Shown: positions 25,623 to 37,559, numbered from the stretch's first letter. The stretch is 64,000 nt of DNA from Macrobrachium rosenbergii (GCF_040412425.1 NC_089749.1:38808070-38872069); one strand, 5' to 3'. Made by a program: numbers and translations. Notes: generated from the sequence alone by a model not told the origin.

Positions 25623-27371
25623 TTAACCCTTAAACGCCGACTGGACGTACCATACGTCAACTAAAATTGTCTGTTGGGTGCTGAGTGGACGTACGGTACG
25701 TCAACTACAAAAAATTTCAACCTTCGGTCAACTTTGACACGACCGAAATGGTCGAAAAACGCAATTGTAAGCTAAAACTCTTACATTCTAGTAATATTCA
25801 ATTATTTACCTTTATTTTGCAACAAATTGGAAGTCTCTAGCACAATATTTCGATTTATGGTGAATTTTTGAAAAAACTTTTTCCTTACGTCCACGCGGTA
25901 ACTCGGCCGAAAATTTCAGAAATTCTTTTGTCATTTTGTCGTAATTTTTGCACCGTTTTATATTAGTCGTTACATAAAGTTTTATATATGAAAATGTGCG
26001 CAATTCATGTAAAATACAACAAAAAATAACCCATGGTTGTAGCTTTTATCAGTTTGGAAATATTTTCATATAAATCATGATGTGCCTAAATTTCAACCTT
26101 CGGTCAAATTTGACTCGACCGAAATGGTCGAAAAACGCAATTGTAAGCTAAAACTCTTACATTCTGGTAATATTCAATCATGTACCTTCATTTTGCAACA
26201 AATTAAAAGTCTCTAGCACAATATTTTGATTTATGGTGAATTTAAAAAAAAAAAAATTTTTTCCCTGACTTCAGGGAGCGGTAACACTGCCGAACATCTT
26301 GGAAATTCTTTCGTCACTTTGTCGTAACGTTTGCACCGTTTCATATTGGTCGTTACATAAAGTTTTATATATGAAAATGTGTGCATTTTCATGTAGAATA
26401 CAACAAAAAATAACTCATGGTTGTAGCTTTTGTCAGTTTTGAAATATTTTCATATAAATCACGATAAGTGCCAAAATTTCAACCTTCGGTCAACGTTAAC
26501 TCAACCAAAATGGTCGAAAAACGCAATTGTAAGCTAAAACACTTACGTTTTAGTAATACAGTATTTAATCATTTACCTTCATTTTGCAACAAACAGGAAG
26601 TCTCTAGCACAATATTTCAATTTATGGTGAATTTTTGAAAAAAACTTTTTCCTTATGTCCGCGCAGTAACGGCCGAACATCTCAGAAATTCTTTTCACTT
26701 TGTTGTAATGTTTGCACCGTTTTATATTAGTCGTTACATAAAGTTTTATATATGAAAATATGCGCATTTTCATGCAGAATACAACAAAAAATAACTCATG
26801 GTTGTAGCTTTTATCAGTTTTGAAATATTTTCGTATAAATCACGATAAATAGATAAAATTCTACCTTCAGTCAACTTTAACTCTACCGAAATGGTCGAAA
26901 ACTGCAATTGTAACCTAAAACACTTACACTCTAGTACTATTCGATCAATTTCCTTCATTTTGCAACAAACGGGAAGTCTCTAGCACAACATTTCGATTTA
27001 TGGTGAATTTTTGAAAAAAAACTTTTTTTTACGTCCGCACGTTACAAATTCATGCATCATTTTGTGATAATATTTTCTGTGTGTTGCTTTGATTGTTTTA
27101 CAATTTGTTATATACCAAAATCATCACAATTTAGTGTACAATACAAAGAAACAAAAAATAACTCATTAGCTTTAACCGTTTTGCTCACAGCGTGATTTAT
27201 ATACTGTACAATTATATATGAAAATTTTTTTTCGCGCTGTCATATATTCCAATATTTATATATGATAATGATATTTTTTTTCATTTCTGATGGTTGCATA
27301 CTAAACTTCAGGCAATGACAGAAAAGGAGCCAAAAATGAACTCTTAATCTTAAAAACTAAGCGTGCTGTGA
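25623..27371 (+). mobile_element. piggyBac-like element end with ~380-bp tandem units, copy 2
   Basis: TTAA at 25623-25626, then CCCTTAAACGCCGACTGGAC. AAAATTGTCTGT and GTGGACGT follow; both also occur, inverted, in the terminal region at 46570-46668. The unit landmark GCAACAAA lies at 25819, 26195, 26586 and 26962, so the units are about 376, 391 and 376 bp. Each unit carries near-palindromic CGGTC...GACCG boxes. The right end is missing, as DIRS-B starts at 27372. Confidence 0.7.
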
Positions 27372-29327
27372 TTTTCTGAGCTCGGTCCCGTGTCACCCGG
27401 TGAAATTCCATTCTTACTCGAATTTCTAGGTATAAATATTGCTAAATATACCAGAGAAAAAAGCTTACAGGAATGCTGGAGTTACTACCCCCAGATCGAG
27501 CACCTTCGATGAAGATGTCGGTATAACCAAGGGTGAGTGAAGGAATCACAACCACAGAGCCACACTCTATAGACATCCCTATGTCAATATCCCCGAGAAG
27601 AGTGAGGGGCCGTACCAGCGCCCATGCTCCCCAGCCAGCCACGCGGCAACTCCAGCGCCATCTGAACTCATTCCATTTCTAGCACTCGTTTTGATCGCAG
27701 ATTTGTTTGTGGCTTGTGTTTTTAGGCATGATTTGCCTTTATTTCACCATGTCGTCAAGCACCTTTACTGTTTCCAAGTTAAGTACCATATTTTTGTGGG
27801 GTTTTTATGATAAGTTTGGCTGTTTTACATCGTATTTTGATATTATACGTGAATCTTGTTGGGACGCTGCGGCGTCCCCTTGTCAGCCATGTCGACCGCG
27901 AGGTTCGCTCGTTCAGCTTGTTCTGTTCGGGCTTCTCTTGGTCGGTTACATTATTTATCATTCCCCCCATAGGATTCATCCTGGTGGTCTTGCCTGGGTT
28001 GGGTCTTTGGGATATCCTCTAAAGTTAATTTCGTAGAACTTCCCATCATAGGAGTTCTTACATTTAGGGTTCCCGTAGTATTTTCCGCCTAGGTATCTCC
28101 CCAGGAAGTTTTCCCTATTAATTATGGTCATTATAGATTTCTATGATGTTTGTGCTTGATGTCATGTTTTATTATATTTAAATCTTATCATTATTACCGC
28201 GAGCGTCAGGTACAGTCCTATCTGTTTACTTCCTGTCGCTTTGTTGGTTAGGCTACGTGCCAAGCACAAGCCGATATCAATGTCTAGTGTATATATTTAG
28301 TAATGGTGGTTATTTATTTATTATTTATTTATTATTTCTGGTTAACATCCCTGTCCTAGCCCTGCCTAGTGCAAGGTTAGGCTTTCCTGGTAGCCTATTT
28401 GGCCTCCCTCTCTCCCTTGTATCCTGGAGTAGGTTAGGTGAGAGGAGGGGATCAGCAGATGGAGGGAGTTTCTGTTGTTGTTCCGTCCACCGACCGTTGT
28501 TTGGGTGGTGGAGTGAGACCCCATTGTCCTCCCCTTCTTTTCGGAGGGTAGAGGTTTTTCCCCTGGGTGTGTCTCCTCCACGCTATTTTAGCATTCCCTT
28601 ACCTTACGGTTCTGGCTGGCCTTCAACACAGGTTTTTCTCTCCCTGTTGGTTCTACATCCCTCCCTTTCATTCTCCCCTTCGTATTTTATAGACTGTGTC
28701 TATTACAAGGTGTCTGAGTGGGGGTCGTACGCTACTTCCTTTTCCCTTCCTGTTAGGGCAGGCCTAGAGCTCTCCCTACTTGGGTATCACTTTACCTAGT
28801 ACGGCCTGGGATTTCAGTTGAGATGGGAATACGTCTTCCCTAGTCTCCTGTTTTCCTCTTCTCTGGTCTAAGCCCTTCCTTACTTAGCTTTTCCCCCTTC
28901 CCTAGCCTACCCTAAGTCAATTCCTTGTCATCTCTCATGGTGTGACATCGGTCCCCGATGTTCTCCCCGAGTGCTTGGGTCCTCCCTGGTGGAGGGATTC
29001 GCTCCCTCCCAGGGATGGTTCCTGGTGACAACCGTCTTGACTTTATGTTTTGTTTACCCGCTCTCCTCGGATCGAGTGGGTCTTCGAACATTTTCAGGGT
29101 TATCCTTCCCCCTCCCATCATCCCCGGTCCTCCCTTTGCCTCCCGCATTCGCCTTGGCGTCTGGGTCATTCTAGTCGGAATTGATTGGCGCGTACACCTG
29201 CCCATGTGGGTCCAGTTGTGTTCTGCCTCTTCCTTCTTGTGTACTCTAGCGATAGAGGCTTGGGATCTCCGGTAGTAATGGTACCGGACTTCGGGGGACT
29301 CTACCTCATAGTGGCGTTGTTAACTAG
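27372..29327 (+). mobile_element. DIRS-B, left part: ITR and 5' leader
   Basis: Begins TTTTCTGAGCTCGGTCCCGT and matches the DIRS-A left ITR in block order (CCGGTGAAAT, ATTTCTAGGTA, TATTGCTAAATATACCAGAG, AGTTACTACCCCC). It then runs ~1.6 kb of pyrimidine-rich leader and stops where DIRS-A inserts. The rest of the element resumes at 37902. Leader length of the two pieces together (~2.8 kb) is close to the ~2.5 kb leader of DIRS-A. That supports one split element. Confidence 0.75.
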
Positions 29328-29640
29328 TTTTCTGGGTTTCTCGACCTGTGTCAGCCGGTGAAATAACTTTTCAGCACTTATTTCTAGGTAAAGCTATTGC
29401 TAAATATACCAGAGAAAAGCTAAAAAGCTAAGCCGGAGTTACTACCCCCGGTGCGAGCTCCATGGTATGGAGTCGTGTATGAGAAAGGGTGAGATTGTCA
29501 CAATCACAGGCCTCCGCCCTGTAAACTTTCCCAATGTCAAAAGTCCCACTGAGTGAGGTGCTGTTACATACCCCCGCACCACTCGCGGACTGTAAACAAG
29601 CTGGCGTCACCCTCATTCCACTTTTAGCACGCGTCCGCTA
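29328..29640 (+). repeat. DIRS-A left inverted terminal repeat
   Basis: Starts TTTTCTGGGTTTCTCGACC. Its complement is found at 37560-37850, with few differences. The outermost 39 bases are also complementary to 37437-37475 in the ICR. Confidence 0.92.
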
Positions 29641-31436
29641 TTGTTGTGTCCTAATCGTGTGCGCTTTTGTTCAATTGTTCAAGCAATGGCATCTTCATTG
29701 GATTCTTCACCTAAGTTGAGTACCATCTCTGTGTATTATTTTGGGTGGTTGAGGCATTTTATTTCCCTCTAGTTAAATATTTAGGGGGATTTATTGCCAG
29801 TCTCATCCCCATTGCCCGTCGCCATGTGACCTTATGTCGGCACGGGACTAGGTCGGGGCTTCTTCCCCTTCCTTTTTTCCATTTGTACCCTTTTGTTTAT
29901 TATATATATATATATTCAATTGGGTTTTGTATTTTTATCACCCTTCTCTGGGGGAAGTCCCAATTATTGTCGTTTAGGCTTCGAGTTTTCCCGCTCGGGC
30001 CTATCCGCCTTTATCCCTTGTTATATGTGTTACAATTTGGACATTTGCTTCCTCCAGGGTTGGGATATTTTGTTTGAGATGGTACATTTATGCTTATATT
30101 GCTTATTTTAAGCCAAGCGCACGGATGTCTTTGATATTTACAGATATTAAACTGAAAAATTTTATCTGGGAGGTCGGCCATTTTCCCTCCGCGCTCATAT
30201 CGCGTGGGGCTTGGTCTTCCCTTCTACATATGCTCTTATGATTATTTAGATCATTATTATTTTGCCTAGGCTAAGTTATCTGTAAGTTGGTGGAGTAGAT
30301 ACTTCTCTTGGGTTTCCTTCCTCAGCCTCCGGCTGGGTTAGGCTAGCCTAGGCTATAGCTTGGTGGTCTCCTACTGGCTAGGAGAGAGCTCAGTGTGTAG
30401 GGGGGTTCATGTTGGATTCCCTTTATGTGGCGTTGGTTAGTGAGTTGGGCTGACGCTTTTCCCTCTCCCTATTTCGGCCTTTCCGTTTAGTCTTTACAGT
30501 ACTAAATAGTTAAGCTGGAATAACGAGGGTCCCTTGTGTTGCCTTCTCCTTCCGAGCCACATCTTCGGGTTATTCTCCACTTCATGTTTTTCCCCCTCCT
30601 ACCACGTCCTCTCACCTATTGCCTTCTCCCCCCACCCTCTCCCACCCTTGGTTAGCTTTCATTTATATGTTATCTTACCAAGGCCCGAGATTTATCCTTT
30701 CCTTTCGCCATAGCCTATATCCCCTCACTCTGCATTGATTGGCTGTTCTCTCGTCACCTGACCTTATCCGGTCATTCCCTTCGAGACCACAGTAGGGGAC
30801 CGGGGGTGCTCCCACACCCCTGTTTCCCATCCCTTTCTTTGCTTTGTCCTTGAGTGTTCCCTGTCTTCCTCTCTCTCAGTATCGTTCGTACATGTTCGTC
30901 CGATCGCAGGGAGGAAGTAGGTTCTCATGGCGCCCGGGGTGTGCCTACCCACTCCCTGGTCGCTAACCTGAGTCCCGCACTCATGGCCTATATCATCCCC
31001 TCCCCTCCCTGTGTCAGTACGCGTTTTTTCCCATCCGAGATAGTTCTTCGAACACCTCGGGTGGGGAGAATTGTGTTCAAGTTGCCAGTTGGAGTCTCCC
31101 ACCTGACTGTCTTCTGTCGTTCACACAGTATGACACTTATATTTGTCCTTTTCAAGTACACCTATTCCCAGTATCTTCCCTCCACCAGCTACCTATCTTG
31201 GTGTTTTTCTCTGCTAAGTAGTCGGATGTCCTTGTCTCCCCCACTCCGGTGGGTATGGTGTTTGGTTGGACGGTGTTCACTACACCTCCTCCGCCGTCAC
31301 CGCTTTGAAGTACAGGACTCCCTCCGGCTCCAAGTGGAAAAGTACACCTTATAGTTGATCTTTCCCTAGTCGCAGATGTTTTTATTCATTTCACATATAT
31401 ATATATTATATATTATATTATAATATTACTTTTTTG

Positions 31437-31554
31437 ATAACTACCCCTTCGGACATCTCCGGATTAACTCCGGCGGCCCCTTTGGGTGTTATTGCATATT
31501 CCAGTAGGCCCGTTAACCTCCCGGTTTACTCCGGCGGGACCTGTCCGGATATGG

Positions 31555-31637
<83 letters not shown>

Positions 31638-31800
31638 GTTTATTTATTATTATTATTTAATATTGTAATTAACTATCCTTTGGGACCTTTCCGTCGCTCC
31701 GGATTAACTCCGCGGTCCCTCTAGGTAGTTAATCATGTCGTTCCAGTAGCCCCTTTTTTCCCAGTTAACTCGGCGGACCTACTTGGATAACTACTATTCT
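31437..31800 (+). promoter_or_regulatory. Repeated near-palindromic CCGGATTAACTCCGGCGG boxes upstream of DIRS-A gag
   Basis: Variants occur near 31458, 31518, 31696 and 31760, each a TTAACTCCG core between GC-rich arms and followed by a C/A-rich CCCCTTT or ACCT stretch. The decayed DIRS-B has an equivalent array at 37936-38630. Function unknown; position suggests control of gag expression or RNA structure. Confidence 0.55.
31559..31631. repeat. (TA)n microsatellite inside DIRS-A leader
   Basis: About 36 TA units lying between the repeated GC-rich boxes. Confidence 0.97.
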
Positions 31801-31866
31801 AAGACACTACTCCGCAGACTGCTCCGGCAGTCTTATTAGCATACTCATTTATCGTTCAGCTTACAG

Positions 31867-34226
31867 ATGGTGCATTGTCAGGAGCAAGGGTGCACCGCTG
31901 TGCTGAACCAGGCCAGCGGGCATGAAGTCTGCAGGTCCCACTCCGGCTGCGCAGTCCACGTGGGGGACCTGACTGTTTGGCACCCAGACGGTTGTGAAGT
32001 GTGCTACGCTCTATACGAGCAGGTTCTAGATGAGTCGGTAAGAAAATCTTCCACTTCCGATTCACGTTTAACCTCAGTTTTGTCTTTGATGGATAATTGC
32101 AACATATTCTCCTTTTAGGAGGCTCAGTCACCTGTCTTTCTTTCCCCCTTTCAGATTGACCGCAGCTCCCGGGACTCCGCCTTGTCGACCCACTTAAGTC
32201 CTGGGTGGCTGGGTTCGGGAGGAACGTCGGGGCAGGGAAACCCTACATCCTCTGCAAAGAAGTCTGCAACGTTCTCTTCCCCGGCGCCTGGATCTCGGCT
32301 TCGGTTGCGGATGAGATAGCCGCCCCCTTAATCGCCGGGATCCGGGAGATGACGCAGCCCTCCCAAGAAGAAGTCGCTGCATGCGGTGTTGTCGCGGAAG
32401 ACGTTGCGGCCCTCAACCTCAATCTGGAACCCATGAATGTTGACTTGGAACAGCCTGGTAAGGGGGTAAGTGAGGCAGGTGATCTTCTCTTCAGTTCTCC
32501 CTCTTCTACTGCTTCTTCCTTCCGAGGATTTGTGAAATCCTCTTGCCTTATGGACGGTGCAAGGTCTACCGTCCCTAAGGTGAAAACTGTTAAGAAAAAG
32601 ACCTTGAAATCCCAGAAAGTCCGCTCCGAGGTTCCTCGAAGACGCCACGGCCCCTCAGCCCCGTGCCGTCTCACGAGCAAGGCCTCTACTTCTGGGAAGG
32701 GAGCACGTTCAAAACACAGTAAGGAGGCTCCTACCCCTCCTTCCTTTGACGCGGAAGCGTTTGCTGAGCTTCTTATGAAGCAGTTTGACAAGAGGGTTGA
32801 CGACAAGCTGTCGCAATTCTCGAATCAGCTGTCTTCTTCTAACGCTTCGATGCTCTCCTTGTCAGAGGAGGTTAAGTCACAGAGGACTTTGATCTCCGGG
32901 TTTATGAGTGGCGGAGCAGCCAACAAACCCTTCTCCGTCCCAGATACTTCCAACCTGCCCCCTTTCGATAAAGGGAACCCCTGGCGCCTGACCCTATTTG
33001 CCCCCCAGCATGAGGGTACCCTCACTATTGAGGGCCTAGGCACTCGCAGGTTGGAGGAACTGGAATTCTTCCCTCCCAACCTGAAATCCCCTTATGCAGG
33101 TTATGCCAGGCTCACGGAGGAGGCATGGATTCGGTCCGATAAGGTCCCAAAGGAGACGGTCATCTTCCCGAGGGACCAGGCCCAATCAGCCCTACTACGG
33201 ACCTTGTCGGAGTGGCAGGCGGAGAATACAAAGCTCACTCCGGCAAAAGGTGCATTTACCATGTTTTCTCTGGGGGAAGCTCTCCCCACTCCGTGCACCT
33301 CTAAAGTAGCCTCCCTCACCAACCAAGCTTGCGTGGAAGGCAAACCAGTTCCTCATCTCCGGGAGATAGATCCCACCTCTCTAGTCTTACCCGGAGATTC
33401 CCAGTATTGGGCGGCTACTCCGGATACCTTTACGGTTACCCGGCTGGACCCTGACTGCGCCTCTAACCTCTTCAGTGAGCAACTCCCCAGAATCCCAGAG
33501 TCACTCCTGAAGCCCGAAGCAGACGCTAAGGACAGACTTAGTAGGTCCTTAAACTCGTTGACTTTGGCAGAGGCGACGTCAGTGGTATATTGCGAGGATC
33601 CTCTTTTCCAGGTGCTGACGAAATCTCTCCTGGGAAGCTTCCAACAGGACCTCTATGATTTCGTTAAGGCCCGACTGAACTGCCGGAAGCACATCTTTTC
33701 GGCAGCTTCCATCCGTCATGAGCCTAACAGGCTCATAAAAAGCTCCATCTGGGGAGCTAACCTGTTCCCTCAGGAAGAGGTTGACACAGTCCTAGCAGAG
33801 GCAACTAGGGCCAACCAGAGTCTCCGCTCCCGTTGGGGTTTGTCCTCCAAGAGGAAGCAGTCGGAGCCCGCCGGAACTCACCCTAAACCAGGGAAGAAGT
33901 TCAAGAAATTCAAGCGGCTCCCGACTCAGACTGTACTGCAGGCTGTCCAGGTCCCCGTCCCTGGACATCCCTCAACTTCCCAACCTCAACCTCAACCTCA
34001 GTATGTGCTGGTTCAACCAGCCCATCAACCTCTCGCTGCCCCTTCTTACGTATCCTCCCCAGCTTATAATGCCTCTTATGAAAGCCAGGGGGCATTTCGG
34101 TCAATCCAAAATGCAAAAGGAACGAGAGCTAGAGGGTACTTCAGAGGTAGAGGTTCATCCCGCTCCTCCTCCAAAGGAAGGGGAGGCAGAGGATCTAGAG
34201 GAGGCAGGCCCTCTCCCGCACAGTGA
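31867..34226 (+). CDS. DIRS-A gag-like protein, two exons (31867-32037, 32155-34226)
   Basis: Exon 1 starts at the ATG at 31867 and encodes a Cys/His-rich module (CQEQGC, VCRSHSGC, GCEVCY) that may bind zinc. GTAAGA at 32038 and TTTCAG ending at 32154 bound a 117-bp intron; DIRS-B has the same layout. Exon 2 runs into the long frame closing at the stop at 34224. However, the exon 1 frame and the long frame disagree by one base near 32190, so this copy needs a small correction or carries a frameshift. The body has a Lys/Ser-rich region (about 118-175 of the 32205 frame), then a conserved domain shared with DIRS-B (LDPDCASN, LTKSLL). It ends in a Gln/Pro stretch and RGG-type repeats (FRGRGSSRSSSKGRGGRG), which suggest RNA binding. 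Probable nucleocapsid. Confidence 0.82.
32038..32154 (+). other. Predicted intron in DIRS-A gag
   Basis: Donor GTAAGA, pyrimidine-rich acceptor CCCCCTTTCAG. The same position (after a DES tripeptide) carries a GT-AG intron of 112 bp in DIRS-B. In DIRS-B the join keeps the frame perfectly. Confidence 0.72.
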
Positions 34227-36060
34227 GATATCTCAGGTAGGCGGGAGGTTGTACCATTTTCGGGACCAGTGGAGCTTCAGTCCCTGGGCCCAGAGCATAG
34301 TCTCCAAGGGATTGGGGTGGAGTTGGAGCAGAAGTCCTCCCCCCCCCGATCAGGTTCCATCAATCACCCTCCAAGGCTCTGAAGGACTTTGTGAAAGATC
34401 TGTTAATAAGAGGGCAATAAAGAAAGCGAGACATCTGAAATTTCAGGGCAGACTATTCAGTGTTCCAAAGAAAGGTTCCAGTCAGCGAAGAGTAATTCTA
34501 GACTTGTCCCGTCTAAATTCCTACATTCAATGCGACAAGTTTCGGATGCTTACAATCTCACAGGTTCGGACCCTACTTCCCTGTGGAGCCGTAACCACCT
34601 CCATAGATCTTTCAGACGCCTATTATCACATCCCGATTGCGAGAAGGTTCTCTCCTTATCTGGGGTTCAGACTAGGAAATCAAGCATACTCATTCAGGGT
34701 CATGCCATTCGGTCTCAATATAGCTCCCAGAATCTTCACAAAACTGGCGGATACGGTAGTTCAACAACTCCGGTCTCAACGGATCATGCTAGCCGCATAC
34801 CTAGACGATTGGATCATTTGGGCGTCCAACGTCGACGAATGCCGGAAAGCAACAGCCATAGTAATCGGCTTTCTAGAATCACTGGGCTTTCAGATAAACA
34901 GGGAGAAATCCCGCCTAGTTCCGGAGAGTCGCTTTCAGTGGTTAGGAATTCAGTGGGACCTGGGTACACACAGACTATCCCTTCCGCTGGCCAAACGGAG
35001 AGAAATAGCGAAAGCAACCAGACAATTTCTCAAGAACAAGAAAGCTTCCCGTCATACCCAAGAAAGAGTCTTAGGTTCTCTTCAGTTTGCTTCAGTGACG
35101 GATCTTCTTTTGAAATCCAAACTGAAAGATATAAACAGGGTATGGCCGAGTCAAGCCAATGTCAGGTTCAGAGACAAAGTATCTCTGATTCCACCGATTC
35201 TGAAGAAGAGACTCCGGCCTTGGACGTCCGTCAAGAGTTTATCGAAGTCAGTGCCCCTTCAGTTTCCTCCACCATCCCTAGTGATTCACACCGACGCTTC
35301 CCTAAGCGGGTGGGGAGGATACTCCCAACACAAGAAGGTGCAGGGGACTTGGTCTACCATGTTCCGCCAGTTTCATATCAATGTTCTGGAAGCCATGGCA
35401 GTCTTTCTAACCCTGAAGAAACTGCGCCCGAACAAACGGATTCATATAAGATTGGTTCTCGACAGCGCAGTAGTAGTGCACTGTTTGAACAGGGGAGGTT
35501 CCAAGTCGAGTCGGATCAACCAGGTTATGATAGCAATATTCTCTCTAGCAAACAAACACCATTGGCATCTGTCTGCTACCCACCTTGCAGGGGTCCGGAA
35601 TGTCATTGCAGATTCCCTATCCAGGACAACTCCGCTGGAGTCGGAATGGTCCCTGGACAGAACTTCCTTCAGGTGGATTTGCAACCAAGTTCCGGGTCTC
35701 GAAGTAGATCTCTTTGCAACAGAATGCAACCACAAACTACCTTGCTATGTGGCTCCCAACCTGGACCCTCTAGCTCACTCCACAGATGCAATGTCCATAG
35801 ATTGGAACAAGTGGAAAAGAATCTACCTCTTCCCCCCAGTAAACCTGTTATTAAAAGTCCTTCACAAACTCAGGACATTCAAGGGCCAAGTAGCCTTAGT
35901 AGCTCCAAATTGGCCGAAGAGCAACTGGTTTCCACTTCTTCTAGAGCTGAAGCTTCGGTGTTTGAAAATTCCCAACCCGAAACTGACGCAAATAGTACAA
36001 ACTCAGACTGTGTCAGCTTCCTCAAGAATTCAGAATGCCCTAGCTTTGTGGATTTCATGA
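34227..36060 (+). CDS. DIRS-A reverse transcriptase / RNase H
   Basis: An uninterrupted frame is open from 34003 to the stop at 36058-36060, in +1 relative to gag. Its first ~75 codons overlap the gag end, so true coding probably begins about 34227, after the gag stop, or by frameshift. RT motifs in order are: RRVILDLSRLN (~34484), SIDLSDAYYHIPI (catalytic Asp ~34605), FGLNIAPRIFTKL (~34711) and YLDDW (~34799, the YxDD box). RNase H: HTDASLSGWGG (~35286), EAMAVFLTL (~35388), a DSA motif (~35461) and ADSLSR (~35605). These fit the DIRS/Ngaro RT-RH group, which lacks an integrase and aspartic protease. It would copy the genomic RNA into DNA. All catalytic motifs visible here look intact. Confidence 0.93.
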
Positions 36061-37024
36061 AGTTTGCTGCTCAAAGGGATGCTAATATTGATCCTATTAA
36101 CACTTTGTTCCTAGAATCAGATAAAAGGGACTCCACTCTTAGACAATACGACTCAGCAGTTAAGAAATTGGCACTCTTTTTAAAAGAATCTGAAGCTACA
36201 GTAATGACCACTAACTTAGCCATTTCATTTTTTAGGTCATTGTTTGAAAAAGGTCTGGCCCCAAGTACCATTACTACAGCAAAATCAGCCTTGAAAAAGA
36301 TATTTTTACACGGGTTTAAGATTAACTTAACAGACTCTTATTTTTCGTCTATCCCTAAAGCCTGTGCTCGTTTGAGACCAGTAACCCGCCCACAGTCGGT
36401 TTCCTGGTTCTTAAATGATGTCCTTAACTTAGCTTCAGAAATAGATAATCATAATTGTTCTTTCACTAACTTATTAAGAAAGACCTTATTTTTGATTAGC
36501 TTAGCTTCAGGTGCTCGAATTTCTGAACTGGCTGCCTTGTCTAGAGAACCCAATCATCTGGATTTCCTTCCATCAGGTGAAGTGTTACTAGCTCCTCACC
36601 CTAAGTTCCTAGCTAAAAATGAAGATCCTCAAGATAGGTGGTCTCCTGGAAGATCATCCCCCTCCCACAGGACCTGTCTTTATGCCCAGTCTTTACCCTG
36701 AAAGCCTTCTTAGACAGGACCTCACACATAACTTCAGGGCCTTTATTTGTAAGGGAAGGGGGAGGAACCATTTCTTTGAAAGCCATTAGACAACAGATCC
36801 TATATTTCATTAAACATGCAAACCCAGATTCAGTCCCAAAAGTGCATGACATCAGGGCAGTGGCCACCTCCACTAACTATTTTCATTATATGAATTTTGA
36901 GGATCTGTCAAAATACACGGGGTGGAAATCCCCCATAGTTTTTAAACGCCACTACCTGAAATCACTAGAAGCTCTCAAATTCTCTACAGTGGCGGCAGAG
37001 AACATAGTTCCCCCCACAGTTTGA
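36027..37024 (+). pseudogene. DIRS-A tyrosine recombinase, single frameshift
   Basis: Begins in the frame that overlaps the RT end (SECPSFVDFMKF at about 36027). An N-terminal SAM-like helical domain contains LRQYDSAVKKLALFL (~36138). The catalytic domain has Arg in SGARISELAAL (codon 36515-36517), HxxR in KVHDIRAVAT (His 36844, Arg 36853) and the Tyr nucleophile in FKRHYLKS (codon 36953-36955). All four key residues are present. A frameshift near 36640 splits the gene into a part ending at 36701 and a part closing at the stop at 37022-37024. In DIRS elements this enzyme integrates the circular DNA, replacing the usual integrase. The break could be real or a sequencing indel. Confidence 0.92.
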
Positions 37025-37436
37025 TTCTTTCTGTACTCAGTCACTCTCCTCCCTCCTACCTGCCTCATTTATTCCCCTCAGTCACCTCCAGGTCAGGCAT
37101 GCTTCACAGCCTTTCTCCTGACCATGACATGAATTTATTCTACCAATTGTTTACTTTATATATACATGTATTGTTTTGTGGAACACAGTTTCCTTACATT
37201 AGTTTTAAGTATATGTTTAGTACTTAAGTTTGTAATTTTAAGTACTCTTATCCAATTATGATTATGTATTCATGTATCATTATGTTATATTAAAACTAAG
37301 TATATTATGATGTCATCATTATGTCTTAATGCCATTCTTACTACTAAGATATTAAAACTCTTGCAGACATTCAGTTTTATTACTTTCCTCTACAAGTTTC
37401 CTTTTGCTTCAGGATGGTATTTTGATTTCTCTGTTA
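37025..37436 (+). other. DIRS-A 3' untranslated region
   Basis: AT-rich DNA between the recombinase stop and the internal complementary region; its first ~60 bases resemble 43230-43290 of DIRS-B. No gene. Confidence 0.6.
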
Positions 37437-37523
37437 TTATTTCACCGGCTGACACAGGTCGAGAAACCCAGAAAAAGGATTTTGACAAAGGAAAAATCTA
37501 TTTCTGGGAGAGACCTGTGTCAC
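37437..37523 (+). repeat. DIRS-A internal complementary region (ICR)
   Basis: 37437-37475 is the exact complement of the outer left end (29328-29366). 37472-37523 is the complement of the outer right end (37850-37902), with only single-base indels. The two halves meet at a shared AAAA. This is the circular-junction template of DIRS elements: both ends fused head to tail in antisense. It defines the element borders. Confidence 0.93.
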
Positions 37524-37559
37524 TGTGACCCCATGTTTCTTCTTCCCCTGGTAAAATAC

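Larger units (their letters stand above)
21145..29704 (+). repeat. Large direct duplication, copy 2
   Basis: Counterpart of 12268-19374 and about 1.45 kb longer. The extra DNA is mainly the mariner at 22290-23470 and the DIRS-B/DIRS-A junction (29293-29650). Reading frames of the gag relic are better preserved here than in copy 1. Confidence 0.93.
29641..31866 (+). promoter_or_regulatory. DIRS-A 5' leader
   Basis: Pyrimidine-rich, without a supported gene; the open frames here lack family features. It contains a short TA run (29889-29911), a long (TA)n (31559-31631) and the repeated CCGG-TTAA-CCGG boxes at 31437-31800. A CTTACAG just before the gag ATG could be a splice acceptor for an upstream leader intron. 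Confidence 0.5.

Noticed and set aside
28257..28799. 180-codon frame in the DIRS-B leader
   Set aside because: Pyrimidine-rich leader gives Ser/Leu/Phe-rich frames. The same region in copy 1 is not open.
32243..32806. Minus-strand frames opposite DIRS-A gag
   Set aside because: Antisense shadows without domains.
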